The notes below the pieces were generated by a model. It saw only the letters and a list, made by a program, of their open reading frames with translations, was not told where the DNA came from and ran no database searches. This document shows positions 47,135 to 57,715 of a DNA stretch of 64,000 nucleotides, one piece after another; position 1 is the first letter of the stretch, and each line of letters opens with the position of its first letter. The translations under genes and the position numbers were made by a program. This stretch comes from Pocillopora verrucosa (taxonomy: Eukaryota > Cnidaria > Anthozoa > Scleractinia > Pocilloporidae). The DNA is taken from the NCBI RefSeq assembly GCF_036669915.1, contig NC_089325.1:9961231-10025230 (forward strand), given 5' to 3'.

Positions 47135-49465
47135 GGCCGCTCAAAGTAAGAAAAATAACATGCACATATATGTTACAACCCCTTTAAGGAGAAGTATGTA
47201 GTAATCTGAATGGTTACGTTACGCTTCATATGTATTCCGTGATAAAAAGTGAGGGAAGGAGTGGCCGTAGAGTGTGCGTTTGTAAACTAAAGAAAATAAA
47301 AACATTGACCTGTCTTGTTGTTGACTGTTTTGAACGACTGATAGATTTAAACTATAACAGTTATCTTGTTCGTTTTTCGATTTCTATGCGAGGTAAGTGA
47401 TGTTAAACAATTGTTAGCCAAACATTTAAGCTCAAAATTCCGCGACGAAAGAGATTTAAGATGAAATGACGGATAACTTTGAAAAAGACGTTTGGGAGAA
47501 CTAACCAAAATAAATTGAAAATAATCTCTCATTTTACTTCTATTTACAGGCTCACAGGAAAACTTGGGTAATTTCAAGAACACGACCTCCTGTCCATGTT
47601 CAATAAAGATAAAACTTATGTCAAATGGAGAATCTGTACTTTATTTACATATATGATATCAGTCGTCCAGTCTAAAAGAGAGCGGATTGATGACGAGAGT
47701 GACCAAGTCGCTATGGGTTTTAGCATTTCTTTTGATTGGTTAAGAATGACACAAGTTTCCTGGACTAGTTACAGAGGGAAGTGAAGCAGAAGCAATGTTA
47801 TCGTGAATTACTTTCGACGTTCACTATAAATTACTCTGTCGTAATTAACCCCTTAGTGACCAAGACAGAATTCTCCTTTCAAAATTGAGGAAATAATGAT
47901 TAAGCAGACGAGTCATGCATGAGAAGAGGAATATCAACTAGGGAATCACTCCTTGATCCAATGTCAAAGTTTTCGAACTAACAATGAAAGAATTGTATGA
48001 AAAACAGCAAGGAGAATTACTAATTGGATTTTGGGAGTGAATGGGTCCACCAAATTTTCCTTACAGTTAGAATAACTGAAGTCACAAAGGACGGAAATAT
48101 TGAAATTCATTTAAAAAAGGTCCTTACATGAGAAATCTTTTTTCAAAATGAAGAATCATACATATGAAATTTAAATAATATTATCATCAGATGGTTTAGT
48201 CAAACACAAGCGATCGGCTGAGAAAATAACGTCGAAGCCGAGAAGTTAATCTGATTTATGAATCAATCATTAGTACTTATAAACAGGGCTGGAAATATTT
48301 GGGATTGAATGCTCCAAAAAAAATTTCACAGACTTACGTACCAATTTTGAACATTAAACTTATCTATCAAACTATCAGCCTGTGCCAAAAGGGTAAATAG
48401 TCCTCTCATACAAAAACCATCGTAACATCTAAAGGGATTTCTGACCAAACGATATGGGCCTGAAAATATTTTTCGTGGCATATTTGTAGCCTCAAAATTT
48501 ACTTCTAGGCGATTTATTATCTTAACTTGGCTAAACCAATGTGTTGATGAGGAGTTACTCATATGACGGAACCGTTGAAAACGTTTTAATGATTTAAACA
48601 TCAGTCAAATATCAGTCAAATCCTCCTCTCGCACGTGCATGACTTACAGGAATTTTACTTAGCTTTAGATTGGAAATACGTGATTCGTGCGTTGGCTAAA
48701 ACAATGTGTTGATGAGGAGTTACTCATATGACGGAACCGTTGAAAACGTTTTAATGATTTAAACATCAGTCAAATATCAATCAAATCCTCCTCTCGCACA
48801 TGCATGACTTACAGGAATTTTACTTAGCTTTAGATTGGAAATACGTAATTTGTGCGTTGTTCTTTTCAAGAAAATATGATGCCACGAAAATAGGGAAATA
48901 GTTATTTAGTTTTCCGGGACTTTTGTTCTTTTCCAAATGCAAGTTGAAAATTATTTGTTACAAAATAAAGTTCACTCATCCGACGAAGAACTGTTTGTAA
49001 TATTGCACCTTTGACAAAGACAGCTGGAAAAAGTCTGATTTCTCGGTCTCTTTTAAGAACTTTCCACAGCTAACAAACTGCAACTCCTATTGGTCAAATC
49101 TTTTAGAAGAGTTAAATCTCCATAAAGATGATTCCACGATTCATCATTTCGCCATTCTTCTTGCCAACGTTGTTATGCGGGCAGTACAAGGTAAGCAAGC
49201 TTTCAGCAAGAATTATACAGTTTATGAGGTCTTAAGTGTCTATGACACAACATTTTTTAGCGTCTTCTTGTTGATAGCTGTATTCAGAATTTAAAATAAT
49301 CGAACTTAGCGCCAAGTGACTTTTCCTTGACCATTTTATACGCATTGAAAGTATCCTATTCAACGTGCGGCTCAAACGATCAAGCATGTTACACAGCTGT
49401 GACGGCAGAAAACTGTGAAGACATGTCGGCAACTATGGTAGTAAAGGAGAAATCAAGAGGAGAGG
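47135..49465. other. 3' UTR and duplicated spacer of unit 3
   Basis: Spliced 3' UTR with AATAAA at 47602-47607, empty transposon site TTAA at 48522-48525, the 165-bp doublet at about 48527-48850, and a frameshifted orphan signal-peptide exon at about 49130-49191. No gene. Confidence 0.6.
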
Positions 49466-49678
49466 ACGAACGTATTGCGTGGCAGGAGCGCCAAATGATG
49501 TAAGCTACAGGAATAATACACATACACTAGGTTATTCTATACACTACTTTCCAAAGGATGTAGCTTACGGCCAAAATGGACGCATTTCGATCGTCGACAT
49601 CGGGGACATTTTACTCTTCAAAGTCGTCGGCCTTATACTCCATCTCGGCTTCGAAGATGTTACAAAGGGTAACCAACC
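49466..49678 (+). pseudogene. Decayed THAP-like fragment (unit 3)
   Basis: Reads TYCVAGAPNDVSYRNNTHTL, then GYSIHYFPKDVAYGQNGR: the HYFPKD block is in frame, then a small deletion (GTAGCTTACGG for GTAGCTATACGG) shifts the rest. Terminal block broken. The second zinc cysteine is absent. Same origin as the unit 1, 2 and 4 copies. Confidence 0.5.
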
Positions 49679-50138
49679 CTTGATAATAATACCGAAAAAA
49701 AATAGAGAAGTGTAAGAACGCATCTTAAAAAAACACTCTGATATATCGCATAACGTTTACATTAACGTCGCATCGTAATTCCTTCTATAATCCTGTCCTT
49801 TATTGCATTCCACTGTACTGCTACCATAACTCGCTACAGCTGGAGAAAGGCTCCAAATCTTTACTAAGAATTGCAAATAATATAACTTAAGTCTAAAACG
49901 GTTTTCAGCCGGGAAAAGTTTCCAAGCCTTCACTAAAAATTTCACATAATATAACTAAAAGTCCACAACGTTTTATGCTCACTCGAGCTCTTGATCAATG
50001 ACTGATCTTGAGCCCAAAAATTCTCACCCTAGCAAGCTTTTTTAAAAAAATATTAAGCAGTTTTTTCAATCAACTTTAAAACAGCAATCTAGTGCTGGTT
50101 GTTTCTTTTAACCAAACACCACAGATTGTGTGCATTAC

Positions 50139-51822
50139 TTAGATCTTTGTTTCGTCGACATTCTCTACACGAATGTGATCTACATTGATCGCTTGAGCTG
50201 ATTGTTCCCTCAGAAATTCAGCGGCTTTTGCCTCCAAACATGCGCGATAGCCTTCTCTATGATAAGCAGCAAACATTACTGGCGTGTAGAATTGATTCGA
50301 AGTAGAATGCTGCGGAAATGCTCCACAAATCCCCTCTGAAAAACCCCTACAAGCGTCACCATGACAACACTCGCAGCAACAGAACGTCAGCCTGTCGACC
50401 TCCTTGGCATGAAGCTCTGGTCCAGTTCCCCGATGCCCCTCATCAAGATTCTCCTTCCAAGCCTCCTTCCACGTCATAGGTTGCGTCATCTTAATTCCCT
50501 TATTAGGGTGTCTAGGAGCAATGAAAAGCACCTCTGCCTCACCGACCATGTGGTCGCCGTCTCCTTCTGGATCTCTGTCAAAGTATTGGACTTTGAACCT
50601 TGGGATAATAAAATCTTTCCTTTAAATATTAATAGACTGTCTGACTTTTAAGACGAGCAAGCTTCTTTCCAGATTTAACTGTAGGTTTTACGAATTGCCT
50701 AGAGTGTTTCTTTAATCGTGCAAACTTAAGAGTGCGTTTCCGATTGTGGGATGTTGGACAAAACTTAACAAAGGTGCGGAGGAACAATTTGAAAAAGTGT
50801 TAGGTGGGGGGGACTTATCGTAAACTAAGCCAAACGCATATCTTAGGAGCCAATTGGAACTCAAACGTACAAACTGTTTGAAGCGCGGAAAGAGGCAAGG
50901 GACCTAGTAGGTCGCCATTGTTTTTAGTTTTGCATCTGAATGGCCGGAGGAATGGCGTGCACATTCCTCGCCAAGAGCAGAGGGGTAGTAAAACACCAGT
51001 CCCAGTCACTGTTAAGTCTCAATGAAAAAAACCGCTTGACTACATTTTGCGGATTGGTCCAAAAACTTTGTTCAGCTAATACTAAGTATTTCCAACTAAA
51101 TTGAAATGAGACGTTTGTGCGCAGCACCTTAAATGAAAGCGGTTAAACAACACTTCATATTAGTGAGTTTTCGTGCAACATACAAGTTAGCTGAACCTAA
51201 AAAAAAACTAAGTCACAAACCTGTAACTCCTAGGTTGGTTTCCGGGACTTCTCTCCACAAAGTTTATTCGAATGTCTTCATTGATGTCTCGACCATCCAT
51301 TCCTGTAAATGAACATCTCAGTTTTTTCCTGGCCATTTCGAGCGCGTTCATCAAGGTGTTACAAAACGCTTGTTCTGAAGCCGCACATCCACCATAAACA
51401 GAGATGATCCTTTTCAGTCTGAGTCTCAGAAGAGGCAAGATTCCAAGGTTTTCAACATGACCACCATCATTTAGACGCAACACAGGAGGGGGACTGGGCC
51501 CAAGGTTTAGTATCCCGAGTGTTTACCGAACATAACTGATGTAAGGTATGTGGACAGCAAAACATCTGACGAAAAAAAAACAGCACTGATCACAAAACGA
51601 CTTTCCTCTCCATAAAACATTTGGAAAATTTTCATCGAAACTTTTCTAGAAATCAGATGCGACAAATCTTTCACCTGTGGTGTGTATGGCTTTTAGTGTA
51701 AAAGGCTAGCCAGTATTAGCTGTTCAACTTATTGGTTAGGGTCAAAGCGCACTAAAAGCAAGTGTATACGTGCGTGCCTTTCGGTCATCACTGCGCCAGC
51801 AGTGTTCGTTCCCTCCTTTTGA
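50139..51822 (-). pseudogene. Partial patatin-like gene copy (unit 3), last exon still open
   Basis: Exon 6 copy (about 50596-50139) is open throughout, from KVQYFDKDPEGDGDHMVGEA to ENVDETKI and stop, so this exon alone is not damaged. The exon 5 copy (about 51567-51220) carries TAA at 51525-51523, the same mutation as unit 1. Exon 4 is deleted and exon 3 is reduced to a scrap near 51795-51818. Offset from unit 1 is 13,875-13,876 bp along this whole stretch, showing they are copies from one recent dimeric duplication. Confidence 0.8.
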
Positions 51823-51884
51823 ACCTTGGGATAATAAAATCTTTCCTTTTTTTCTCCGTTCCGCTCTTCGCATTCTGGGACTGT

Positions 51885-52081
51885 TTTACTATGCAGGTTT
51901 TGACGTAATTCTGATCATCACGAAGCGAAATCGTGAGATTTTCAAGATGTTAATAACTCTGACAGTCGCATTTTATGCCTGTTCCTTGCCGATAATCTAT
52001 ATAGTTTTCAACAGGAGTTTTCGCAGTTGTGTTAAGGAAGTTTTGTCGAAGCGCTATTGTTGTCAACTTGTGTCTGCTTGA
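51885..52081 (+). pseudogene. Truncated GPCR 3 copy with two in-frame deletions (unit 4)
   Basis: Almost identical to 38010-38206, with the same two in-frame deletions and the same stop. Two visible differences (CTGACAGTCGC for CTGATAGTTGC). It therefore arose by duplication of the already deleted fragment, not by an independent event. Confidence 0.85.
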
Positions 52082-52590
52082 CTTAAATTACAAAGTGGAG
52101 ACCAGTTTAAATGTAAAATTGGTTTCAGCGGACTGTCAAATTTCTTTAGTTAGTGAGAATACACTAAGTCTAAGTTGGGTTATTAACTACTTTCAGATTC
52201 TGCCAACGTGACTGGCTCCCTGTCCGTGAAGTTTAAAATATTTTAATAGCGTTTCTAATCAGTCCAATTCCTTGCTGCTATCAATTTTATGCGTTCATTA
52301 TTTTGCAAAAATGGATGATGCATAATCCGAAAAGTCTCAGTTTACTCTCGTGAAATTGGTAATCGATAGTTAATTCGTTTCTTGCCATTGATTGAGTTTA
52401 CTTTATTCCCCTAAATTGAAGGGTCGACGGAAAAATCGCACCTGTGACCAAATCAGACAAAGACAGCTGCGTAAACAATCCCACAATGCCATAATTCCTC
52501 TAACATCGCTTCCCGACTGTCTTTTTCCTGAAGCGTTAATTTGCCTGAGCATCTCACCGCAATCGTATCACTTAGAGAAGTCTCTACGCC

Positions 52591-54910
52591 ATGATTTTCC
52601 AGTATTTCATTTTGAATGCTCTTCTCGCTTCGCTTACGATAGCATCAGTGGGTAAGAGATCTCCATCTCGTCATCTTGAATAAAGAAGATGGGAGAAGTG
52701 CATTACAACTTATTGTACAAAAAGTTGTTTTTCAAGAATATTTATTTAGTTGTTGAACCTTATGAAGACGTTAATTTAAGACGTTTTGAGTTGCTTTAGA
52801 ACTGTCGACGAGGGGCTAAAACTATCATATGAAATGCTGACTCCCACTCATCGCTAATTACAAACGTTATATTTTGTTCTTAACATCGTTTCAGACCATC
52901 AAGCGCCGGTTTTTACGTATTGCCCAAAGTGCATCACAATGAAAGAAATCACAGAGCCTGAGACCCGCGTTCACTGGTCTGCACCTACAGCAACTGACGA
53001 TTCTGGTGTGAAGCCCAACATACAATGCAACAAGCAAAATGGAGACATATTCAGTGTTCCCAGTACAACTGAAGTTGTTTGTACGGCAAGCGATTCCGCT
53101 GGTAATAGAGCCACTTGTAGCTTCAGGATCACTCTAAAACGTAAGCTGAAGCTCTTGCATTTGAATAAACAATTTCTCAAGATGATCTAATTAAGTAAAA
53201 GAAAAGGTTAGAATTTGGAAGTAACAGTTGATTGCGTCCTTTCGTTGTCCAGGTGAAAGTATTCCCGATAAGGGTGTTCTCAGTAACAATAGCTGACAAC
53301 GAGAAGCTTAGCTGAAGTCTAATAGTAACCCTTGACTCTAATGATGGTTTCTGCTTACGATGTCATAACATCAATCACCGTTGCCAACAGCAGTCCTTTT
53401 TAGGTTTACTCGAACCCAGGCCATTAGAATTCATGATCAACAGATTCAGTAACTGAAAATATATGAGAGAAAAACCGCTTTTGTGCAGCATTATGCTGCC
53501 TGCTATCGAAGTATGAGTTACACCTTGACTAACCGAAAAATCTAAAATTTGACATCTTTACTATATTTTACATCTATTAATTATGTCTGCAATTCGAAAA
53601 TAGAAGGTTAAGAAAATACGAAATTTCTACTTACTGGGCTGGTAGGGCGGCATTTTAAAGGTCGGCGTCTTCTTTGCTACAATGATTTTATATTTTTTCT
53701 TTCTATTGTTGTCAACAGGAAAGGAGTGTCCCATGTTCGATCCTCCTCAAAACGGAGCTCTGGCGTGCAACAAGATTGGTGTAGAATATCTTTGCGCTGC
53801 GATGTGCCAAAATGACTTCGACTTCACTTTCAACCCCCCTTTACTGTACTACTGTTCAAGTGGCCAATGGAATTTTTATGGACTCTCCAGCTTACCGTAC
53901 AGTACACAACTTCCGTGGCCTAATTGCACAAGTAAGTTTGTTTCCAAAGGATTGACCTGACGTTTCCGGGGTATTTTGAAACCCTTTGAATTGATAAACG
54001 TGGAAGTACGAACAAGAAAAGGTTATCAGCTGAGAAGGGGGAGATTCATATCATAAGGAGCTGTACGCGGGTACAAAACCCAAAAAGTGCAAAATCTTTG
54101 AGAGTGTCAAGAAGCCCGGAGAATGAGTAATATTTTTACAAAAAAAATAGGGTATTACTATTACTAATTCAAGTCATATATTCACAACAGAATCCCCTAT
54201 CTATATTTCCGCTCTCAATATGAAATATCTTAGGGACAAATTTTACTTAAGGGATATAAAAAACGAGTCAAATATGAATCATGTTATATAAAGTAAGGTT
54301 AAAGTCTTGGATCTTAGACTGGAGAAACAGTCTGCTACACATTTTGGTTGTGCACCCCGGTCCTCCAAGAATCGGCTGTAAACAACACTAAGGCTCACTT
54401 GTTCGATGTATCAACAATTTTCAGGGATTGTCAATTCATTAAGAAAAACTGAAAAAACATATTCAATAAAAACAATGTTAAAATACCATGACTGTTGAAG
54501 CACCTCTCCTAAATAAGTCAAAGCAGTTTCTATCAGATGCCTGATGACAAAAAGCATACACAAAATATATGTATTGCTTTGTTTGCTTCTCCACAAAATA
54601 ACAAGGTATCCCTTCATTCTGAAAGTGAATATACTACCAATGTTTTCGGAAATGATAATAGCTACAGAGTCAATTTCACTTCAATTTCTTTCCTCCTTGT
54701 TTATTTGCAGGGACAGCAAATCCATCCATATTGAAGTTAAATAATCTCTCTGGTTATTTCTTTGATGGTGACATCAACGATCCCAATGTCCTGCAAAGCG
54801 TTAAACTAAATTTCATGAATTTGGCAACCTCGCCCTACATCCCTCCGTTTTTTTGCAAAGAGAAACCGGACGAGTGCAACGTTAATACAGTTGACGTGTA
54901 TCATAAATAG
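52591..54910 (+). CDS. HYR-sushi secreted protein, copy 4, 239 aa, diverged HYR domain
   Basis: Exons 52591-52651, 52895-53140, 53719-53931, 54711-54910; 720 nt, all borders intact; AATAAA at 55380. Signal peptide intact (one I to L change). The HYR exon keeps all structural marks (YCPKC, ATDDSG, cysteines, DSAGNRATCSF), but between 52958 and 53091 fifteen codons differ from copy 2 by amino acid and only one silently: for example HWSAPTATDDSGVKPNIQCN against DWSRPKATDDSGEEPEIICS. The sushi and C-terminal modules also carry mainly replacements (KLNNLSG, VKLNF, NTVDVYHK). Framework kept with surface changes suggests a functional, rapidly changing secreted protein. Confidence 0.87.
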
Positions 54911-56734
54911 GGCCGCTCAAAGTAAGAAAAATAACATGCACATATATGTTACAACCCCTTTAAGGAGAAGTATGTAGTAATCTGAATGGTTACGTTACGC
55001 TTCATATGTATTCCGTGATAAAAAGTGAGGGAAGAAGTGGCCGTAGAAGGTGCGTTTGTAAACTAAAGAAAATAAATACATTGACCTGTCTTGTTGTTGA
55101 CTGTTTTGAACGACTGATAGATTTGAACTATAACAATTATCTTATTCGTTTTTCGATTTCTATGCGAGGTAAATGATGTCAAACAATTGTTAGCCAAACA
55201 TTTCAGCTCAAAATTCCGCGACGAAAGAGATTTAAGATGAAATGACGGATAACTTGGAAAAAGACGTTTGGGAGAACTAACCAAAATAAAATTGAAAATA
55301 ATCTCTGATTTTACTTTCTATTTACAGGCTCACAGGAAAACTTGGGAAATTTCAAGAACACGACCTCCTGTCCATGTTCAATAAAGATAAAACTTATGTC
55401 AAATGGAGAATCTGTACTTTATTTACATATATGATATCAGTCGTCCAGTCTAAAAGAGAGCGGATTGATGACGAGAGTGACCAAGTCGCTATGGGTTTTA
55501 GCATTTCTTTTGATTGGTTAAGAATGACACAAGTTTCCTGGACTAGTTACAGAGGGAAGTGAAGCCGAAACAATGTTATCGTGAATTACTTTCGACGTTC
55601 ACTATAAATTACTCTGTCGTAATTAACCCCTGAGTGACCAAGACAGAATTCTCCTTTCAAAATTGAGGAAATAATGATTAAGCAGACGAGTCATGCATGA
55701 GAAGAGGAATAAATATCAATTAGGGAATCACTCCTTGATCCAATATCAAAGTCTTCGAACTAACAATGAAAGAATTGTATGAAAAACAGTGAGGAGAATT
55801 TTCAATTAAATCTTGGGTCCACTAAATTTTCCTTACAGTTAGAATAACTGAAGTCACAGAGGACGGAAATATTGAAACTCCCTTAAAAAAGGCCCTTAAA
55901 CGAAAAATTTTTTTTCAAAATGAAGAATAATACATATGAAATGTAAATAAATATTATCATCAGATGGTTTAGTCAAACACAAGCGATCGGCTGAGAAAAT
56001 AACGTCAAAGCCAGGAAGTTAATTTGATTTATGAATCAATCATTAGTACTTATAAACAGGGCTGCAAAAATTTGGGATTGAAAGCTGCAAGAAAAATTTT
56101 TTTACAGACTTACGTACAAATTTTGAGCATTAAACTTATCTATCAACTATCAACCTGTGCGAAAAGGGTAAATAGTCCTCTCATACAAAAACCATCGTAA
56201 CATCAAAATAGATTTCTGACTAACCGATATGGGCCTAAAAATATTTTTCGTGGCATATTTGTAGCCTCAAAATTTGCTTCTAGGAAATTTATTATCTTGA
56301 ATTGGCGAAAACAATGTGTTGATGAGGAGTAACTCATATGACGTGCCGTTGAAAAAGTTTTAATGATTTAAACATCAGTCAAATATCAGTCAAATCCTCC
56401 TCTCGCACATGCATGAGTTACAGGAATTTTACATAGCCTTAGATTGGAAATACGAGATTCGTGCGTTGTTCTTTTTTATAAAACATGTTGCCACGAAAAC
56501 AGGGAAATAGTTAGATAGTTTTCAGACTTTTGTTCTTTTCCAAATGCGAGTTAATTATTATTTGTTAGGAAATGAAGTTTACTCATTCGACGAGGAACTG
56601 TTTGCAATATTGCACCTTTGACAAAGACAGCTGTAAAAAGTGTGATTTCTTGGTCTCTCGTGAGAAATTTCCACAGCTAACAGACCGCAACTCTTATTCG
56701 TAAAATCTTTCAGAAGAGTCACATCTCCATAAAG
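54911..56734. other. 3' UTR and duplicated spacer of unit 4
   Basis: Spliced 3' UTR with AATAAA at 55380-55385. The site homologous to the transposon target reads TTGA at about 56297 and is empty. Only one copy of the 165-bp block is present. More diverged from the other units than they are from each other past about 55800. No gene. Confidence 0.6.
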
Positions 56735-56798
56735 ATGATTCCACGATTCCTCATTTTCGCCATTCTTCTTGCCAACATTATTATGGCGGCAGTATTGG
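56735..56798 (+). other. Orphan signal-peptide exon, open only in unit 4
   Basis: ATG at 56735 opens 21 codons plus one base (phase 1) to a TTGG/GTGAGC donor: MIPRFLIFAILLANIIMAAV, then LG. This is a good signal peptide and the same phase and size as HYR exon 1 (61 nt). The sister copies in units 1-3 lost one T and are frameshifted. No matching downstream exon was found before the THAP fragment; an acceptor at about 57027 would add a short frame ending at the stop in TTCCAAAGGATATAG. It may be the remains of a second secreted-protein gene that was part of the ancestral unit. Confidence 0.4.
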
Positions 56799-57053
56799 GT
56801 GAGCAAGATTTCAGCAGAATTATGAATGAGGTCTTTAAGTGCCTATGACATCAATTTTTTTTTTTTTTGCGTCTTCTGGTTGATAGCTGTATTTAGAATT
56901 TGAAATGATCGACCTTAGCGCCAAGCGAGTTCTCCTTGACCATTTTTTACGCATTGAAAGTACGATTTCGCGGCCAAAAAGGGTTCCCATTCAACCCGCG
57001 GCTTAAACGATCATGCATGTTACACAGCTGTGACGGCAGAAAACTGTGAAGAG

Positions 57054-57280
57054 GACGAACTTATTGCGTGGCCGGAGCGTCAAATGATGTTAGCCATAAG
57101 AATAATACACATACACTGGGTTTTTCTATACACTACTTTCCAAAGGATATAGCTGTACAGCCAAAATGGACGCGTTTCGATGGTCAACATCGGGGAGATT
57201 TTACTCTTCAAAGTCGTCGGCCTTATGCTCCGTCTCGGCTTCGAAAACGACTGTTACAAAGGGTAACCAACCTTAGATAA
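57054..57280 (+). pseudogene. THAP-like zinc-finger fragment (unit 4), longest open copy
   Basis: The most complete copy: TYCVAGASNDVSHKNNTHTL, then GFSIHYFPKDIAVQPKWTRF, matching the THAP pattern Y-C-V-A ... H-x-FPKD ... kW. After GDFTLQS the frame departs from the family; a +1 frame supplies the expected SSALCSV and a later frame an FE(N)DCYKG-like block, so the domain has at least two frameshifts. The second Cys ligand is missing. No downstream exon. Not expected to bind zinc. Confidence 0.55.
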
Positions 57281-57715
57281 TGATACCGAAAAAAACTGGA
57301 GAAGGCGCAAGAACGTATCTTAAAAAAAACACTAATATATCGTATAACGTTTACGTTAGGCTTCCATATTCCTGTCCTTTATTGCATTCCACTGTACTGC
57401 TACCGTAACTCGCTACAGCTGGAGAAAGGCTCCAAATCTTTACTAAGTATTGCAAATAATATAACTTAAGTCTAAAACGTTTTCAGCCGGGAAAAGTTTC
57501 CAAATCTTCGCTAAAAATTTCACATAACATTACTTTAAGTCTACAACGTTTTTTGCTCACTCGAGCTCTTGATCAATGACTGATCTTGAGCCCAAAAATT
57601 CTCACCCTAACAAGCCTTTTTAAAAAAATATTGTGCATTTTTTTCATCAACTTTAAAACAGAAATCTAGTGCTGATTGTTTCTTTCAACCAAACACCACA
57701 AATCGTGTGTATTAC
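57281..57715. other. 3' flank of the patatin-like gene
   Basis: Convergent spacer between the THAP fragment (+) and the patatin gene (-), with the same paired GGAGAAAGGCTCCAAATC / GGGAAAAGTTTCCAAATC blocks as in units 1 and 3. It should contain the patatin 3' UTR; no clear poly(A) signal was picked. Confidence 0.45.

Larger units (their letters stand above)
35200..56300. repeat. Dimeric segmental duplication, period about 13.88 kb
   Basis: Homologous landmarks lie at near-constant distance: THAP 35601 and 49479 (13,878), patatin exon 6 36263 and 50139 (13,876), exon 5 37333 and 51208 (13,875), GPCR fragment 37895 and 51770 (13,875), HYR exon 1 38701 and 52591 (13,890), sushi exon 39832 and 53719 (13,887). 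So the block from about 35.2 kb to at least 41 kb was copied as one piece to about 49.1-55 kb. It includes unit 1's 3' part and unit 2's 5' part, so units 1/3 and 2/4 are the youngest pairs. Confidence 0.85.
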
